64,000 nt of DNA from Luteimonas kalidii (GTDB lineage Bacteria > Pseudomonadota > Gammaproteobacteria > Xanthomonadales > Xanthomonadaceae): positions 267,114-331,113 of the forward strand of contig NZ_JARXRO010000018.1 of the NCBI RefSeq assembly GCF_029887935.1, written 5' to 3'. Within the stretch, counting starts at the first letter, position 1, and every line of letters begins with the position of its first letter. A program made the position numbers and the translations under genes. Shown piece by piece: positions 18,988-28,269 of this stretch. A model generated the notes under the pieces. It worked only from the letters and a program-made list of their open reading frames with translations, did no database searches and was not told where the DNA came from.

Positions 18988-19019
18988 TGACAAACCGCGA
19001 TCGCCCGGGCAAGCTGGCT

Positions 19020-19147
19020 GCCATCCATCGAGACCGGCTGAGGGACAGGCCCGAAGACGCCGGGGCAACCTGATGGGACCGACCGCAAGGCCGGACCCGT
19101 CGCGGTGCCAAGTCCTGCGGGGACCTGAGCGTCCACCGGAAGATGGT
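19020..19147 (+). ncRNA. SAM-I (S-box) riboswitch
   Basis: The leader of the metX operon carries the conserved S-box core: GAGGGACAGGCCC (19040-19052), GGGGCAACC (19062-19070) and GGTGCCAAGTCCT (19104-19116), in the right order and spacing. The closing helix P1 can form between CCATC near 19021 and GATGG at 19142-19146. SAM-I aptamers bind S-adenosylmethionine and turn off downstream methionine genes. This one lies about 100 bases before metX, consistent with repression when SAM is plentiful. I could not identify the expression platform with certainty: no classic U-tract terminator is obvious, so translational control is possible. Confidence 0.85.
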
Positions 19148-19247
19148 TGCGCGACGCCGCGAAGGGTGGACGTGCATCTGGCCGGCGACCCCGGCACCTT
19201 CCGATCCCCGCAAGCGCTCGATGGCCGTCCCCGCCCCGGATCGCGCC

Positions 19248-20294
19248 ATGAGCTTCGTCGACTTGCCCGCCCGCAGCCTGCCGCCGCACGACGCCGTCGT
19301 CGTGGCGTCGCCGCATGTCGCGCCGACCGCCACGGTCGAGGCCCGACGCGGCACATTCGACGCCACGCTGACGCTGCGCCACGGCGGCCTGCAGACGGTG
19401 CGGATCGCCTGGGAACTCGCGGGGCCGGCGGGCGCGCCGGTGGCGCTGGTCGCCGGCGGCATCTCCGCACACCGGCACGTGGCCGCGAACGCGCAATTCC
19501 CCGAGGCCGGCTGGGCCGGCGACCTGGTGGGCGGCGGACGCACCCTGGACCCGGCGCACACCCGCGTGCTCGGTTTCGACTATGTCGGCGCTGACGGGCG
19601 GGTCGACGTGCCGATCGATACCGCCGACCAGGCCGATGCGGTGGCCGTGCTGCTCGACCTTCTCGGCATCGCGCGGCTGCAGGCCTTCGTCGGCTATTCC
19701 TACGGTGCGCTGGTCGGGCTGCAGTTCGCGGTCCGGCATCCGGCGCGGGTGGCGCAGCTGGTCGCGGTCAGCGGCGCGCATCGCGCCCATCCCTACGCCG
19801 CCGCCTGGCGCGCGCTGCAGCGCAAGGCGGTGGCGCTCGGCCAGCTGCAGTGCGCCGACGTGCAGGGACTGTCGCTGGCGCGCCAGTTCGCCATGCTCAG
19901 TTACCGCACGCCGGAAGAGTTCGAGGAGCGCTTCGATGCGCCCCCCGAGGTCAGCAACGGCCGCGTGCGCGTGGCCGCCGAGGACTATCTCGACGCCGCC
20001 GGCGCGCGTTTCGTGGCGCGCACGCCGGTCAACGCCTGGCTGCGGCTGTCCGAGTCGATCGACCTGCACCGCATCGATCCCGCGCAGGTGCAGGTGCCCA
20101 CCCTGGTGGTGGCGGTCGAAGGCGACCGCCTGGTGCCGCTGTCCGATTCGGTGGCCCTGGTCGAGGGCCTGGGACCCCACGGCCAGCTGCGGGTCCTGCG
20201 CTCCCCCTATGGCCACGACGCCTTCCTGAAAGAAACCGACCGCATCGACGGCATCCTCGCCGGCGCACTGCGCCAACCCGGAGACCCCGCATGA
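19248..20294 (+). CDS. metX: Homoserine O-acyltransferase, MetX type
   Basis: A 348-aa alpha/beta-hydrolase-fold acyltransferase that activates homoserine for methionine synthesis. The nucleophile is in GYSYGALVG, the Asp is in VEGDRLVP and the His is in YGHDAFLKE, giving a full triad. Relatives in Xanthomonadaceae have been reported to use succinyl-CoA rather than acetyl-CoA; the sequence alone does not settle this. The ATG at 19248 is preferred; one at 19221 is possible. It follows the SAM-I riboswitch and overlaps metB by four bases (ATGA), so metX-metB-hom is a single coupled operon. Confidence 0.9.
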   Translation: MSFVDLPARSLPPHDAVVVASPHVAPTATVEARRGTFDATLTLRHGGLQTVRIAWELAGPAGAPVALVAGGISAHRHVAANAQFPEAGWAGDLVGGGRTLDPAHTRVLGFDYVGADGRVDVPIDTADQADAVAVLLDLLGIARLQAFVGYSYGALVGLQFAVRHPARVAQLVAVSGAHRAHPYAAAWRALQRKAVALGQLQCADVQGLSLARQFAMLSYRTPEEFEERFDAPPEVSNGRVRVAAEDYLDAAGARFVARTPVNAWLRLSESIDLHRIDPAQVQVPTLVVAVEGDRLVPLSDSVALVEGLGPHGQLRVLRSPYGHDAFLKETDRIDGILAGALRQPGDPA

Positions 20295-21532
20295 CCGCCA
20301 CGCCCCCCAATGCCGCCGCCGTCGCCGGCACCGATTGTCGCCAGCCCGCCACCCGCGCGGTGCGCGCCGGCATCGATCGCGACGCGGCGTACGGCGCGGT
20401 CACGCCGCCGATCGTGCTGTCGAGCAACTTCAGCTTCGACGGCTTCGGCAACAAGCGCGCCTACGACTACACCCGCAGCGGCAACCCGACGCGCGACCTG
20501 CTGGGCGAGGCGCTGGCCGAACTCGAGGGCGGCGCCGGCGGCGTGGTCACCGCGACCGGCATGGGCGCGATCACCCTGGTGCTCAACGCGCTGCTGGAGA
20601 CCGGCGACACCCTGGTGGTGCCGCACGACGCCTACGGCGGCAGCTGGCGCCTGTTCAACGCGCTCGCCGCCAAGGGCCATTTCAACCTGGTCACCGCCGA
20701 CCTGACCGATCCGCGCTCGCTGGCCGACGCGCTGGCGCAGTCGCCGAAGCTGGTGCTGATCGAAACCCCGTCCAATCCGCTGCTGCGCGTGACCGACCTG
20801 CGCTTCGTGATCGAGGCCGCGCACCGCGCCGGCGCGCTCACCGTGGTCGACAACACCTTCCTGTCTCCGGCGCTGCAGACCCCGATCGCGTTCGGCGCCG
20901 ACGTGGTTGTGCATTCGACCACCAAGTACATCAACGGCCACAGCGACGTGGTCGGCGGCGCGGTGGTCGCAGCCACGACCGACCTGCACGAACGCCTGGC
21001 GTGGTGGGCGAACGCGCTTGGGATCACCGGCGCGCCGTTCGACGCGTTCCTGACCCTGCGCGGACTGCGCACGCTGGACGCGCGCCTGCGCGTGCACCAG
21101 GAGAACGCGCAGGCGATCGCGCAGCAGCTCGAGGCGCATGCGGCGGTGGCGAAGGTGCACTATCCGGGGCTGGCCTCGCATCCGGGGCATGCGCTGGCGG
21201 CGCGCCAGCAGACCGGCTTCGGCGCGATGCTGTCGCTCGAGCTCGACGGGGGCGTCGAGGCCGTGCGCGCGTTCGTCGAGGGCCTGCAGTACTTCACCCT
21301 GGCCGAGTCGCTGGGCGGGGTCGAGAGCCTGGTGGCGCACCCGGCGTCGATGACCCACGCGGCGATGACGCCGCAGGCGCGCGCGGCGGCCGGCATTCCC
21401 GATGGGCTGTTGCGGCTGTCGGTCGGGATCGAGGCCCAGGCCGACCTGCAGGCCGACCTGGCCGCGGCGCTCGAGCGCGCGCAACGCGTGATCGAAGCCC
21501 GCGGCACCGACCTGAAGCGGGTGGACGCATGA
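20291..21532 (+). CDS. metB: Cystathionine gamma-synthase family enzyme (O-succinylhomoserine lyase)
   Basis: A 413-aa PLP enzyme of the Cys/Met-metabolism family. It joins the activated homoserine made by MetX to cysteine, or directly to sulfide. The PLP lysine is in HSTTKYINGHSDVVGG, preceded by the conserved VVDNTFLSPALQTP and IETPSNPLLRVTD. The C-terminal EGLQYFTLAESLGGVESL is typical of gamma-synthases. Stop-start overlaps of four bases with both metX and hom show tight coupling under the riboswitch. Gamma-synthase versus direct sulfhydrylase (metZ) cannot be separated from sequence alone. Confidence 0.93.
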   Translation: MTATPPNAAAVAGTDCRQPATRAVRAGIDRDAAYGAVTPPIVLSSNFSFDGFGNKRAYDYTRSGNPTRDLLGEALAELEGGAGGVVTATGMGAITLVLNALLETGDTLVVPHDAYGGSWRLFNALAAKGHFNLVTADLTDPRSLADALAQSPKLVLIETPSNPLLRVTDLRFVIEAAHRAGALTVVDNTFLSPALQTPIAFGADVVVHSTTKYINGHSDVVGGAVVAATTDLHERLAWWANALGITGAPFDAFLTLRGLRTLDARLRVHQENAQAIAQQLEAHAAVAKVHYPGLASHPGHALAARQQTGFGAMLSLELDGGVEAVRAFVEGLQYFTLAESLGGVESLVAHPASMTHAAMTPQARAAAGIPDGLLRLSVGIEAQADLQADLAAALERAQRVIEARGTDLKRVDA

Positions 21533-22614
21533 GCTCGGTCACCCGGATCCGCAGCGCCACCGGCGGCGCGCGCGGCGGGCGCATCGCGCTGCTGGGCACC
21601 GGGGTGGTCGGCAGCGCGGTGGTCGCGCGCTACCGGCAACTGGTCGAACGCGGCGTGCCGCTGCCGCCGTTCGCCTGGCTGAGCAACTCGCGCGCGCAGG
21701 TGGCCAACGAGGGATCGCTGGAGGATGCGATCGCGCGCGCGCATGCGGCGCCGCGCCAGCACGGCGGCGTGCCGCCGTGGGCCGAGGGCGAGGCGCTCGC
21801 GCGAGGCGACATCGTCATCGACGCCACCGCCAGCGACACCGTGGCCGGCTGGCATGCCGAATGGCTGCTGCGCGGGATCCACGTGGTCACCGCCAACAAG
21901 CTCGGCAATGGCGGCGACCTGGCCCGCGCGCAGGCGATCGTCGACGCGCAGCGCGAAGGCGCGCGCTACGGCGATTCGGCCACGGTGGGTGCAGGACTGC
22001 CGGCGCTGCGCCTGATCCGCGAGCTGGTGGCCGGCGGCGACCGCATCCACGCCGTGGAGGGCGTGCTGTCGGGTTCGCTGGCGTGGCTGCTGTCGCGCTT
22101 CGACGACACCCGCCCGTTCTCCGACCTGGTGCGCGAGGCGCGCGATGCCGGCTACGCCGAACCCGATCCGCGCCAGGACCTGTCCGGCGAGGACGTGCGG
22201 CGCAAGCTGCTGATCCTGGCGCGCGCGGCCGGCCTGCCGCTGGAGGCGCGCGACATCCGCGTGTCCTCGCTGGTGCCCGACGCGCTGCGCGACGCCGCGC
22301 CCGACGCGGTCGATGCCCAGCTCAACACCCTCGACAAGCCGCTGCGCGAACGCTTCGTCACCGCCTACCGCAGCGATGCGCGGCTGTGCTTCGTCGGCCG
22401 CTTCGATGCCGAGCGCGGCGCCAGCGTGGGCCTGCGCGCGCTGCCGCTGTCGCACCCGCTGGCCAGCGGCCACGGCACCGAAAACCGCGCCGCGATCTTC
22501 AGCGACCGCTACCCCGACCGCCCGCTGGTGATCCAGGGCCCCGGCGCCGGCGCCGGAGTCACCGCCGCGGCGCTGCTCGACGACGTGCTGCGGATCGCGC
22601 GCCAGGCAGGCTGA
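21529..22614 (+). CDS. hom: Homoserine dehydrogenase (no ACT domain)
   Basis: A 361-aa homoserine dehydrogenase, making homoserine from aspartate semialdehyde with NAD(P)H. The Rossmann motif is IALLGTGVVGSAVV, followed by VTANKLGNGGDL and the catalytic-domain segment YGDSATVGAGLPALRLIREL and VEGVLSGSLAWLLSRF. It lacks the C-terminal ACT domain used for threonine feedback, so control probably comes from the SAM riboswitch of the operon. Placing it after metX and metB makes the operon a self-contained route from aspartate semialdehyde toward cystathionine. Confidence 0.94.
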   Translation: MSSVTRIRSATGGARGGRIALLGTGVVGSAVVARYRQLVERGVPLPPFAWLSNSRAQVANEGSLEDAIARAHAAPRQHGGVPPWAEGEALARGDIVIDATASDTVAGWHAEWLLRGIHVVTANKLGNGGDLARAQAIVDAQREGARYGDSATVGAGLPALRLIRELVAGGDRIHAVEGVLSGSLAWLLSRFDDTRPFSDLVREARDAGYAEPDPRQDLSGEDVRRKLLILARAAGLPLEARDIRVSSLVPDALRDAAPDAVDAQLNTLDKPLRERFVTAYRSDARLCFVGRFDAERGASVGLRALPLSHPLASGHGTENRAAIFSDRYPDRPLVIQGPGAGAGVTAAALLDDVLRIARQAG

Positions 22615-22662
22615 CACTGTCTGGCGTCGCGCGATCGCACTGGCCGCGCAGGATGGCGCAGG

Positions 22663-23670
22663 TCAACGCAGCGCCTCGAGCAGCGCGGCGTTGAAGCGTT
22701 CCGGCGCTTCGACCTGCGGCGAGTGGCCGAGGTCGTCGAAGGCGACCAGTTCCGCGTCGGGGATGGTCGCGGCCGCCCGCTGGCCCAGCGCGGGGTAGTC
22801 GCCCAGGCGCGCGGCGACCGCCTTCGGCGCGAGGTCCTTGCCGATCGCGGTGCGGTCGCGCTGGCCGATGAACAAGGTGGTCGGCACGCGGATGTCGCCG
22901 AACTCGTGCACCACCGGCTGGTTGAACACCATGTCCGATGTCAGCGCCTGGCTCCACGCCACCGCCTCGCGCCCGGGGCCGGCGTACATGCCGGCGAGCA
23001 TGTCCACCCAGCGCTCGTAGGCGGGCGTCCAGTCGCCGCCGTAATACACCTGCCGCTGGTAGTCGCGGATGCTGTCTGCGCTGGTCTGCAGTTCGCGCGC
23101 ATACCAGGCGTCGATGCTGCGCCACGGCACGCCTTCGGCCTTCCAGTCCTCCAGGCCGATCGGGTTCACCAGCACCAGGCGCTGGGTCCGGGCAGGGTAT
23201 TGCAGCGCGAAGCGCGCCGCCAGCATGCCGCCCATCGAATGCCCCACGATCGTCGCGCGTTCGATGCCGAGCGAGGCGAGCAGGGCGTGCGTGTTGGCCG
23301 CCAGCTGAGCGAACGAATACTGGTAGCGCACCGGCTTGTCCGACTTGCAGAAGCCGACTTGGTCCGGCGCGATGACGCGGTAGCCGGCGGCCGAGAGCGC
23401 GGCGATCGCCGATTCCCAGGTGGCCGCGCAGAAATTCTTGCCGTGCAGCAGCACCACGGTGCGGCCGTTGGCCGGCATGGCCGGCGAGATGTCGAGGTAT
23501 GCCATTTCCAGCGGCTGGCGCTGGGAGTCGAACGCGAACATCGACACCGGATGCGGATAGTCGAACCCTTCCAGTCGCGGCCCGAAGCGGGACTCCGCCT
23601 GCGCTGGCGGCGGCAGCCAGGCACATACGGCAAGGGCGAGGGCGAACGGCGCGAGGCGGATGCGGGTCAT
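22663..23670 (-). CDS. Exported alpha/beta hydrolase
   Basis: A 335-aa alpha/beta-hydrolase with a signal peptide ending near PPPAQA, so it is probably periplasmic or secreted. The nucleophile elbow is GHSMGGMLAARFA, the oxyanion region is VVLLHGKNFCAATW, and the late FDDLGHSPQVEAPERF supplies the His. The fold resembles haloalkane dehalogenase/esterase relatives, but the substrate cannot be deduced. It is a single gene convergent with the met operon. Confidence 0.9.
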   Translation of the reverse strand: MTRIRLAPFALALAVCAWLPPPAQAESRFGPRLEGFDYPHPVSMFAFDSQRQPLEMAYLDISPAMPANGRTVVLLHGKNFCAATWESAIAALSAAGYRVIAPDQVGFCKSDKPVRYQYSFAQLAANTHALLASLGIERATIVGHSMGGMLAARFALQYPARTQRLVLVNPIGLEDWKAEGVPWRSIDAWYARELQTSADSIRDYQRQVYYGGDWTPAYERWVDMLAGMYAGPGREAVAWSQALTSDMVFNQPVVHEFGDIRVPTTLFIGQRDRTAIGKDLAPKAVAARLGDYPALGQRAAATIPDAELVAFDDLGHSPQVEAPERFNAALLEALR

Positions 23671-23799
23671 GGACGGAGTGGCGTGCGGGTCTGGCCCCAG
23701 ACTACGCGGGGCGGCGTGTCGATCGCGACAATCCGTCGCCGACGCCCCGCCCCGATGCTCCCCGGCGCGGCCGCGCGCGCGGCGACGCGCGCCGGCGCC

Positions 23800-25182
<1,383 letters not shown>

Positions 25183-25319
25183 GCGGAGCGCCCGGGCGCT
25201 GGGGTTGAGGTGCGAAGTTCCGCCATTGTATTGGTTGCGCCAGAAACCGACGTGACGCGCGGCGCGGGGCGGCGGCGGTATACCGTGTGCCAGATTCCAG
25301 TCCTCAGCCCTGACCACCG

Positions 25320-25547
25320 ATGGCCCGCTACATCCTCTACCAGCGCGACGACTGCCACCTGTGCGACCAGGCCATCGACCTGCTCGCGCGGGCGCGCCTG
25401 CCCGAGCCGGAGAGCGTATTCATCGACGACGATCCGGCGCTCGAGGCGCGCTACGGCGCGCGGGTGCCGGTCCTGCGGCTGGTCGACAGCGGGGCCGAAC
25501 TCGACTGGCCCTTCGATCCGGCGGCACTGCGGGCGCAGCTGCGATGA
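25320..25547 (+). CDS. Glutaredoxin-like thiol-disulfide protein
   Basis: A 75-aa thioredoxin-fold protein with a CHLC redox motif near residue 12 and the cis-proline in ARVPVLRL. It matches the small glutaredoxin-family (DUF836-like) proteins common in proteobacteria. It probably reduces disulfides in the cytoplasm. Its stop overlaps the next gene's start (ATGA), so it is coupled to a small exported protein. Confidence 0.88.
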   Translation: MARYILYQRDDCHLCDQAIDLLARARLPEPESVFIDDDPALEARYGARVPVLRLVDSGAELDWPFDPAALRAQLR

Positions 25548-26035
25548 GGCGCTGGTGCCTCGCCCTTGGAATGATGCTCGCGGGAGGCGCGATGGCGGCG
25601 GACGTGAACCTGGCCAAGCCCGGCCCTGACGATCCGCCCCGGTGGCGGGGACTCACCGTGGGCGAGGTGCTCGACGCGGCCCTGGTCGAGCGCGTGATCC
25701 TGCTGCGTGCGGTCACCAGCGCGCCGCCGGACCTGGACCTGGCGAACGTGCGCCGCACGATCGCCGAGCACGCGCACGTGCCGCTGCAGCCGCGCGACGA
25801 GGTCTTCGCGCCATGGCGCGTGCGCCAGGGCACCTGGCATGCGGTCCTGCTGCTGCGGTCGGGACGCCTGATGGAACTGGAGATCGACGTCGACGGCGGC
25901 GAGCGTCGCGCCTGCCTGCTGGCCGACGACGGCGCGCGCGGCTGCTTCGACCTGATCCGCCGCGAGCCGCCGGGGCCCGCTGGCTCGCCGCCCACGGAGC
26001 CGTCGCTGAGCGGCGGGGCGGACCCGCGGCGATGA
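25544..26035 (+). CDS. Small exported protein of unknown function
   Basis: A 163-aa protein with a signal peptide (CLALGMMLAGGAMA) and a mature domain I do not recognise. Two cysteines near the C-terminus (RACLLADDGARGCF) could form a disulfide. The last 25 residues are Pro/Gly/Ser-rich. It is translationally coupled to the glutaredoxin-like gene by a 4-base overlap, which suggests a redox-linked or envelope role only by context. Confidence 0.75.
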   Translation: MRRWCLALGMMLAGGAMAADVNLAKPGPDDPPRWRGLTVGEVLDAALVERVILLRAVTSAPPDLDLANVRRTIAEHAHVPLQPRDEVFAPWRVRQGTWHAVLLLRSGRLMELEIDVDGGERRACLLADDGARGCFDLIRREPPGPAGSPPTEPSLSGGADPRR

Positions 26036-26194
26036 GCGCACGAAACGGTTGACGGTGTGCGTGCGTCGGCCGCCGGGACCACCCGTGCCCCGGCGCGATC
26101 GAAGCAGGTTCGTATGACGCGGAACAGCGCCGTTCCACCCGTGGCGGCCCGAGGCGCCCGCTGAGCGTCGCGAGACCGCCGCTGCGCCCTGCCG

Positions 26195-26767
26195 TCAGGG
26201 CGCGGGCTGCAGGAACACGCGGGTGCTGATCGCCACTTCGTCGGGGATGGTCGCGGTGTCGGCCCAGTCGCCGCCGCCGACGCCGAACGCCAGGCGCTGG
26301 ACCGTCGCCCGGCCAGCCAGCGTCGCCGGTGCGCCCGGGGTCCAGGTGAAGGTCAGCGTGACCGGCTTGCTCACGCCACGCAGGGTGAGGGTGCCGTCGG
26401 CGGCGTACCGGTCGCCGCCCAGCGCGCGGAAACGCTCCGCCACGTAGCGCGCCTGGGCGAACTGCGCCACATCGAAGAAATCGCCGCCGGACAGGGTCGA
26501 ATCGCGGTCGGCGTTGCCGGTCGCGGTGCCGGCCAGCTGGATGGTCACGTCGAGGCGGGCCGCACCGAGGTCGGCTGGATCGAAGCTGAGCCGGGTGGCG
26601 AAATCGCCGAAGCGGCCGGTGAACACCTCGCCGTCGTACTTGGTCGCGAACACCAGCGAGGAGCCCGGCGCCTGCACGTAGTCGGTGGCGGTGGCGGAAG
26701 CGGGGGCGCCCATCATCGCCACCAGCATGGCGGCGACGGCGGCGGGGGAGGTGAGCTTAGGCGACAT
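26195..26767 (-). CDS. YceI-family periplasmic lipid-binding protein
   Basis: A 190-aa YceI-domain protein with a signal peptide. Readable features are the opening YVQAPGSSLVFATKYDGEVFTGRF, then FDPADLGAARLDVTIQL, FFDVAQFAQARYVAERF and LTLRGVSKPVTLTFTW. YceI proteins are lipocalin-like barrels that bind polyprenyl-type lipids. It is the last gene of a three-gene unit and overlaps the cytochrome b561 gene by 11 bases. Confidence 0.93.
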   Translation of the reverse strand: MSPKLTSPAAVAAMLVAMMGAPASATATDYVQAPGSSLVFATKYDGEVFTGRFGDFATRLSFDPADLGAARLDVTIQLAGTATGNADRDSTLSGGDFFDVAQFAQARYVAERFRALGGDRYAADGTLTLRGVSKPVTLTFTWTPGAPATLAGRATVQRLAFGVGGGDWADTATIPDEVAISTRVFLQPAP

Positions 26768-27347
26768 GGTCGGGATCCTGGCGGGGAAGGGGACGCGCGC
26801 GGCGCGCGGGCAGCATGCGCACGAGGGTCTCGTCGCGGCGGAACAGGTGGTGGTAGAACGCCGCGCCGGCATGCACGGCCACGAGTAGGACCAGCACCCA
26901 GAACAGGAGTTCGTGCGCATCGCGCGCGCGCTCGGCCAGCCATTCATCGGGGCCGGTGAGCTTGGGCATGTCGAACAGGCCGAAGAACCGGAACGGGCGC
27001 AGCCCGCTGGACGAGTCGTACAGCCAGCCCGACAGCGGCATGGCCAGCGCCAGCGCGTACAGCGCCCAGTGGGTGCCCGAGGCGATCGCCGCCTGCCAGC
27101 GCGGCGTGCCCGCGACCGGCGCCGGCGCACCGGCGTAGAGACGCCATCCCAGCCGCAGCAACATCAGCGCCAGCACCGTGATGCCCATCGACTTGTGCGC
27201 GGTGTAGACCCAGAAGTACTTCGGCGTGCGCGGCAGGTCGCCCATGGTCAGGCCGACGATGGCCAGCCCCAGGATCAGCAGCACGATCAGCCAGTGGAAG
27301 GACTGGCTGACGGCGCCCCAGCGCTCAGGGGTGTTCCTCGGGTTCAT
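26757..27347 (-). CDS. Cytochrome b561-family membrane protein
   Basis: A 196-aa four-helix di-heme cytochrome b561, the YceJ/CybB type. Histidines in the membrane segments (QSFHWLIVLL, YTAHKSMGI, THWALYALALAMPLSGWL, DAHELLFWVLVLLVAVHAGAAFYHHLF) are the expected heme ligands. It probably moves electrons between quinol and periplasmic partners or superoxide. It overlaps the YceI genes on both sides (4 and 11 bases), so the three proteins are made together. Confidence 0.93.
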   Translation of the reverse strand: MNPRNTPERWGAVSQSFHWLIVLLILGLAIVGLTMGDLPRTPKYFWVYTAHKSMGITVLALMLLRLGWRLYAGAPAPVAGTPRWQAAIASGTHWALYALALAMPLSGWLYDSSSGLRPFRFFGLFDMPKLTGPDEWLAERARDAHELLFWVLVLLVAVHAGAAFYHHLFRRDETLVRMLPARRARPLPRQDPDHVA

Positions 27348-28141
27348 GGCACGGGTTCCGGGTCGGGCGGGGTCGGGGGGACGGGGGGCGGTGCGGGATC
27401 CTGCGCAGCCTCGCGCGCGGCCGCGTCGGCGGCATCGAACAGGTCGTCTGACGCGGGCTCGACTTCGGGTTCCGGCGCGTCCGCACCGGTGTCGGCGACC
27501 CCGGCCGCCGCGTCGGGCGCGACGTTGCGCGTGCGCGTCGCCTCGGCCTCGATCCGCAGCTCGACCGCGTCGCCGATCATCGACGGCCAGGCGTCGATTC
27601 CGAATCCGGCGCGGCTCAGCGTCGCGGTCGCGGAAAATCCGACCGTCCTGCGGAATGGCGGCATGGGGTGCCGCCTGGCCGCATTCAGCCGCACCTCCAT
27701 CGCCACCTCGCGTTCGACCCCGCGCAGGCGCAGCCGGCCGTACACGCGCGCATGTTGTTCATCGATCGGCTCGATCCGGGTCGAGACGAAATGCGCCACC
27801 GGATGCGCCTGTGCGTCGAGCAGCCCGCGCGCGAGCGTGGCGCGGTTCCAGTCGGCATCGCCGAAATCCAGGCGTTCGAGCGGGATCTCGACCTCCACCC
27901 GAGCGCTGCTCCAGTCCTCCGGATCGAACCACAGCGTGCCGCGAGCGCCCGACACCGTGCCCAGCGCGCTGGAGAACCCGGCGTGGTCGACCGCGACCAG
28001 CACCCGCGTGTGGACCGGATCGATCGCATAGGTGTCGACCCCGGCGCGCACCGGCGCAGCCAGCGCGAGCAGCAGCCAGGGCAGCATGGGCAGCAGTGGG
28101 CGCAGGCGGGACATCGGCGTGGCCGTGGCGGACGGATCCAT
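27344..28141 (-). CDS. YceI-family protein with long acidic/proline-rich C-terminal tail
   Basis: A 265-aa protein with a signal peptide and a YceI domain (about residues 34-205; YAIDPVHTRVLVAVDHAGFSSALGTV, LRGVEREVAMEV, FGIDAWPSMIGDAVELRIE). An unusual tail of about 55 residues, rich in Pro, Ala, Asp and Glu, follows it. The first ATG is at 28141; an ATG at 28114 (MSRLRPLLPML) would give a more typical signal peptide. It is the first gene of the YceI-b561-YceI operon. Confidence 0.9.
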   Translation of the reverse strand: MDPSATATPMSRLRPLLPMLPWLLLALAAPVRAGVDTYAIDPVHTRVLVAVDHAGFSSALGTVSGARGTLWFDPEDWSSARVEVEIPLERLDFGDADWNRATLARGLLDAQAHPVAHFVSTRIEPIDEQHARVYGRLRLRGVEREVAMEVRLNAARRHPMPPFRRTVGFSATATLSRAGFGIDAWPSMIGDAVELRIEAEATRTRNVAPDAAAGVADTGADAPEPEVEPASDDLFDAADAAAREAAQDPAPPPVPPTPPDPEPVP

Positions 28142-28269
28142 CAACGCCGCATTCTAGGCGCTTGGTGCGGATGGGCCGGGGTTGCGCCGGCAACGTTGCG
28201 TTGCGAGGATGCCCGGGCACGTGCCGGGGGACGCCAGGGACAGGGGCACGACGGAACCGGGGAGGCCGG

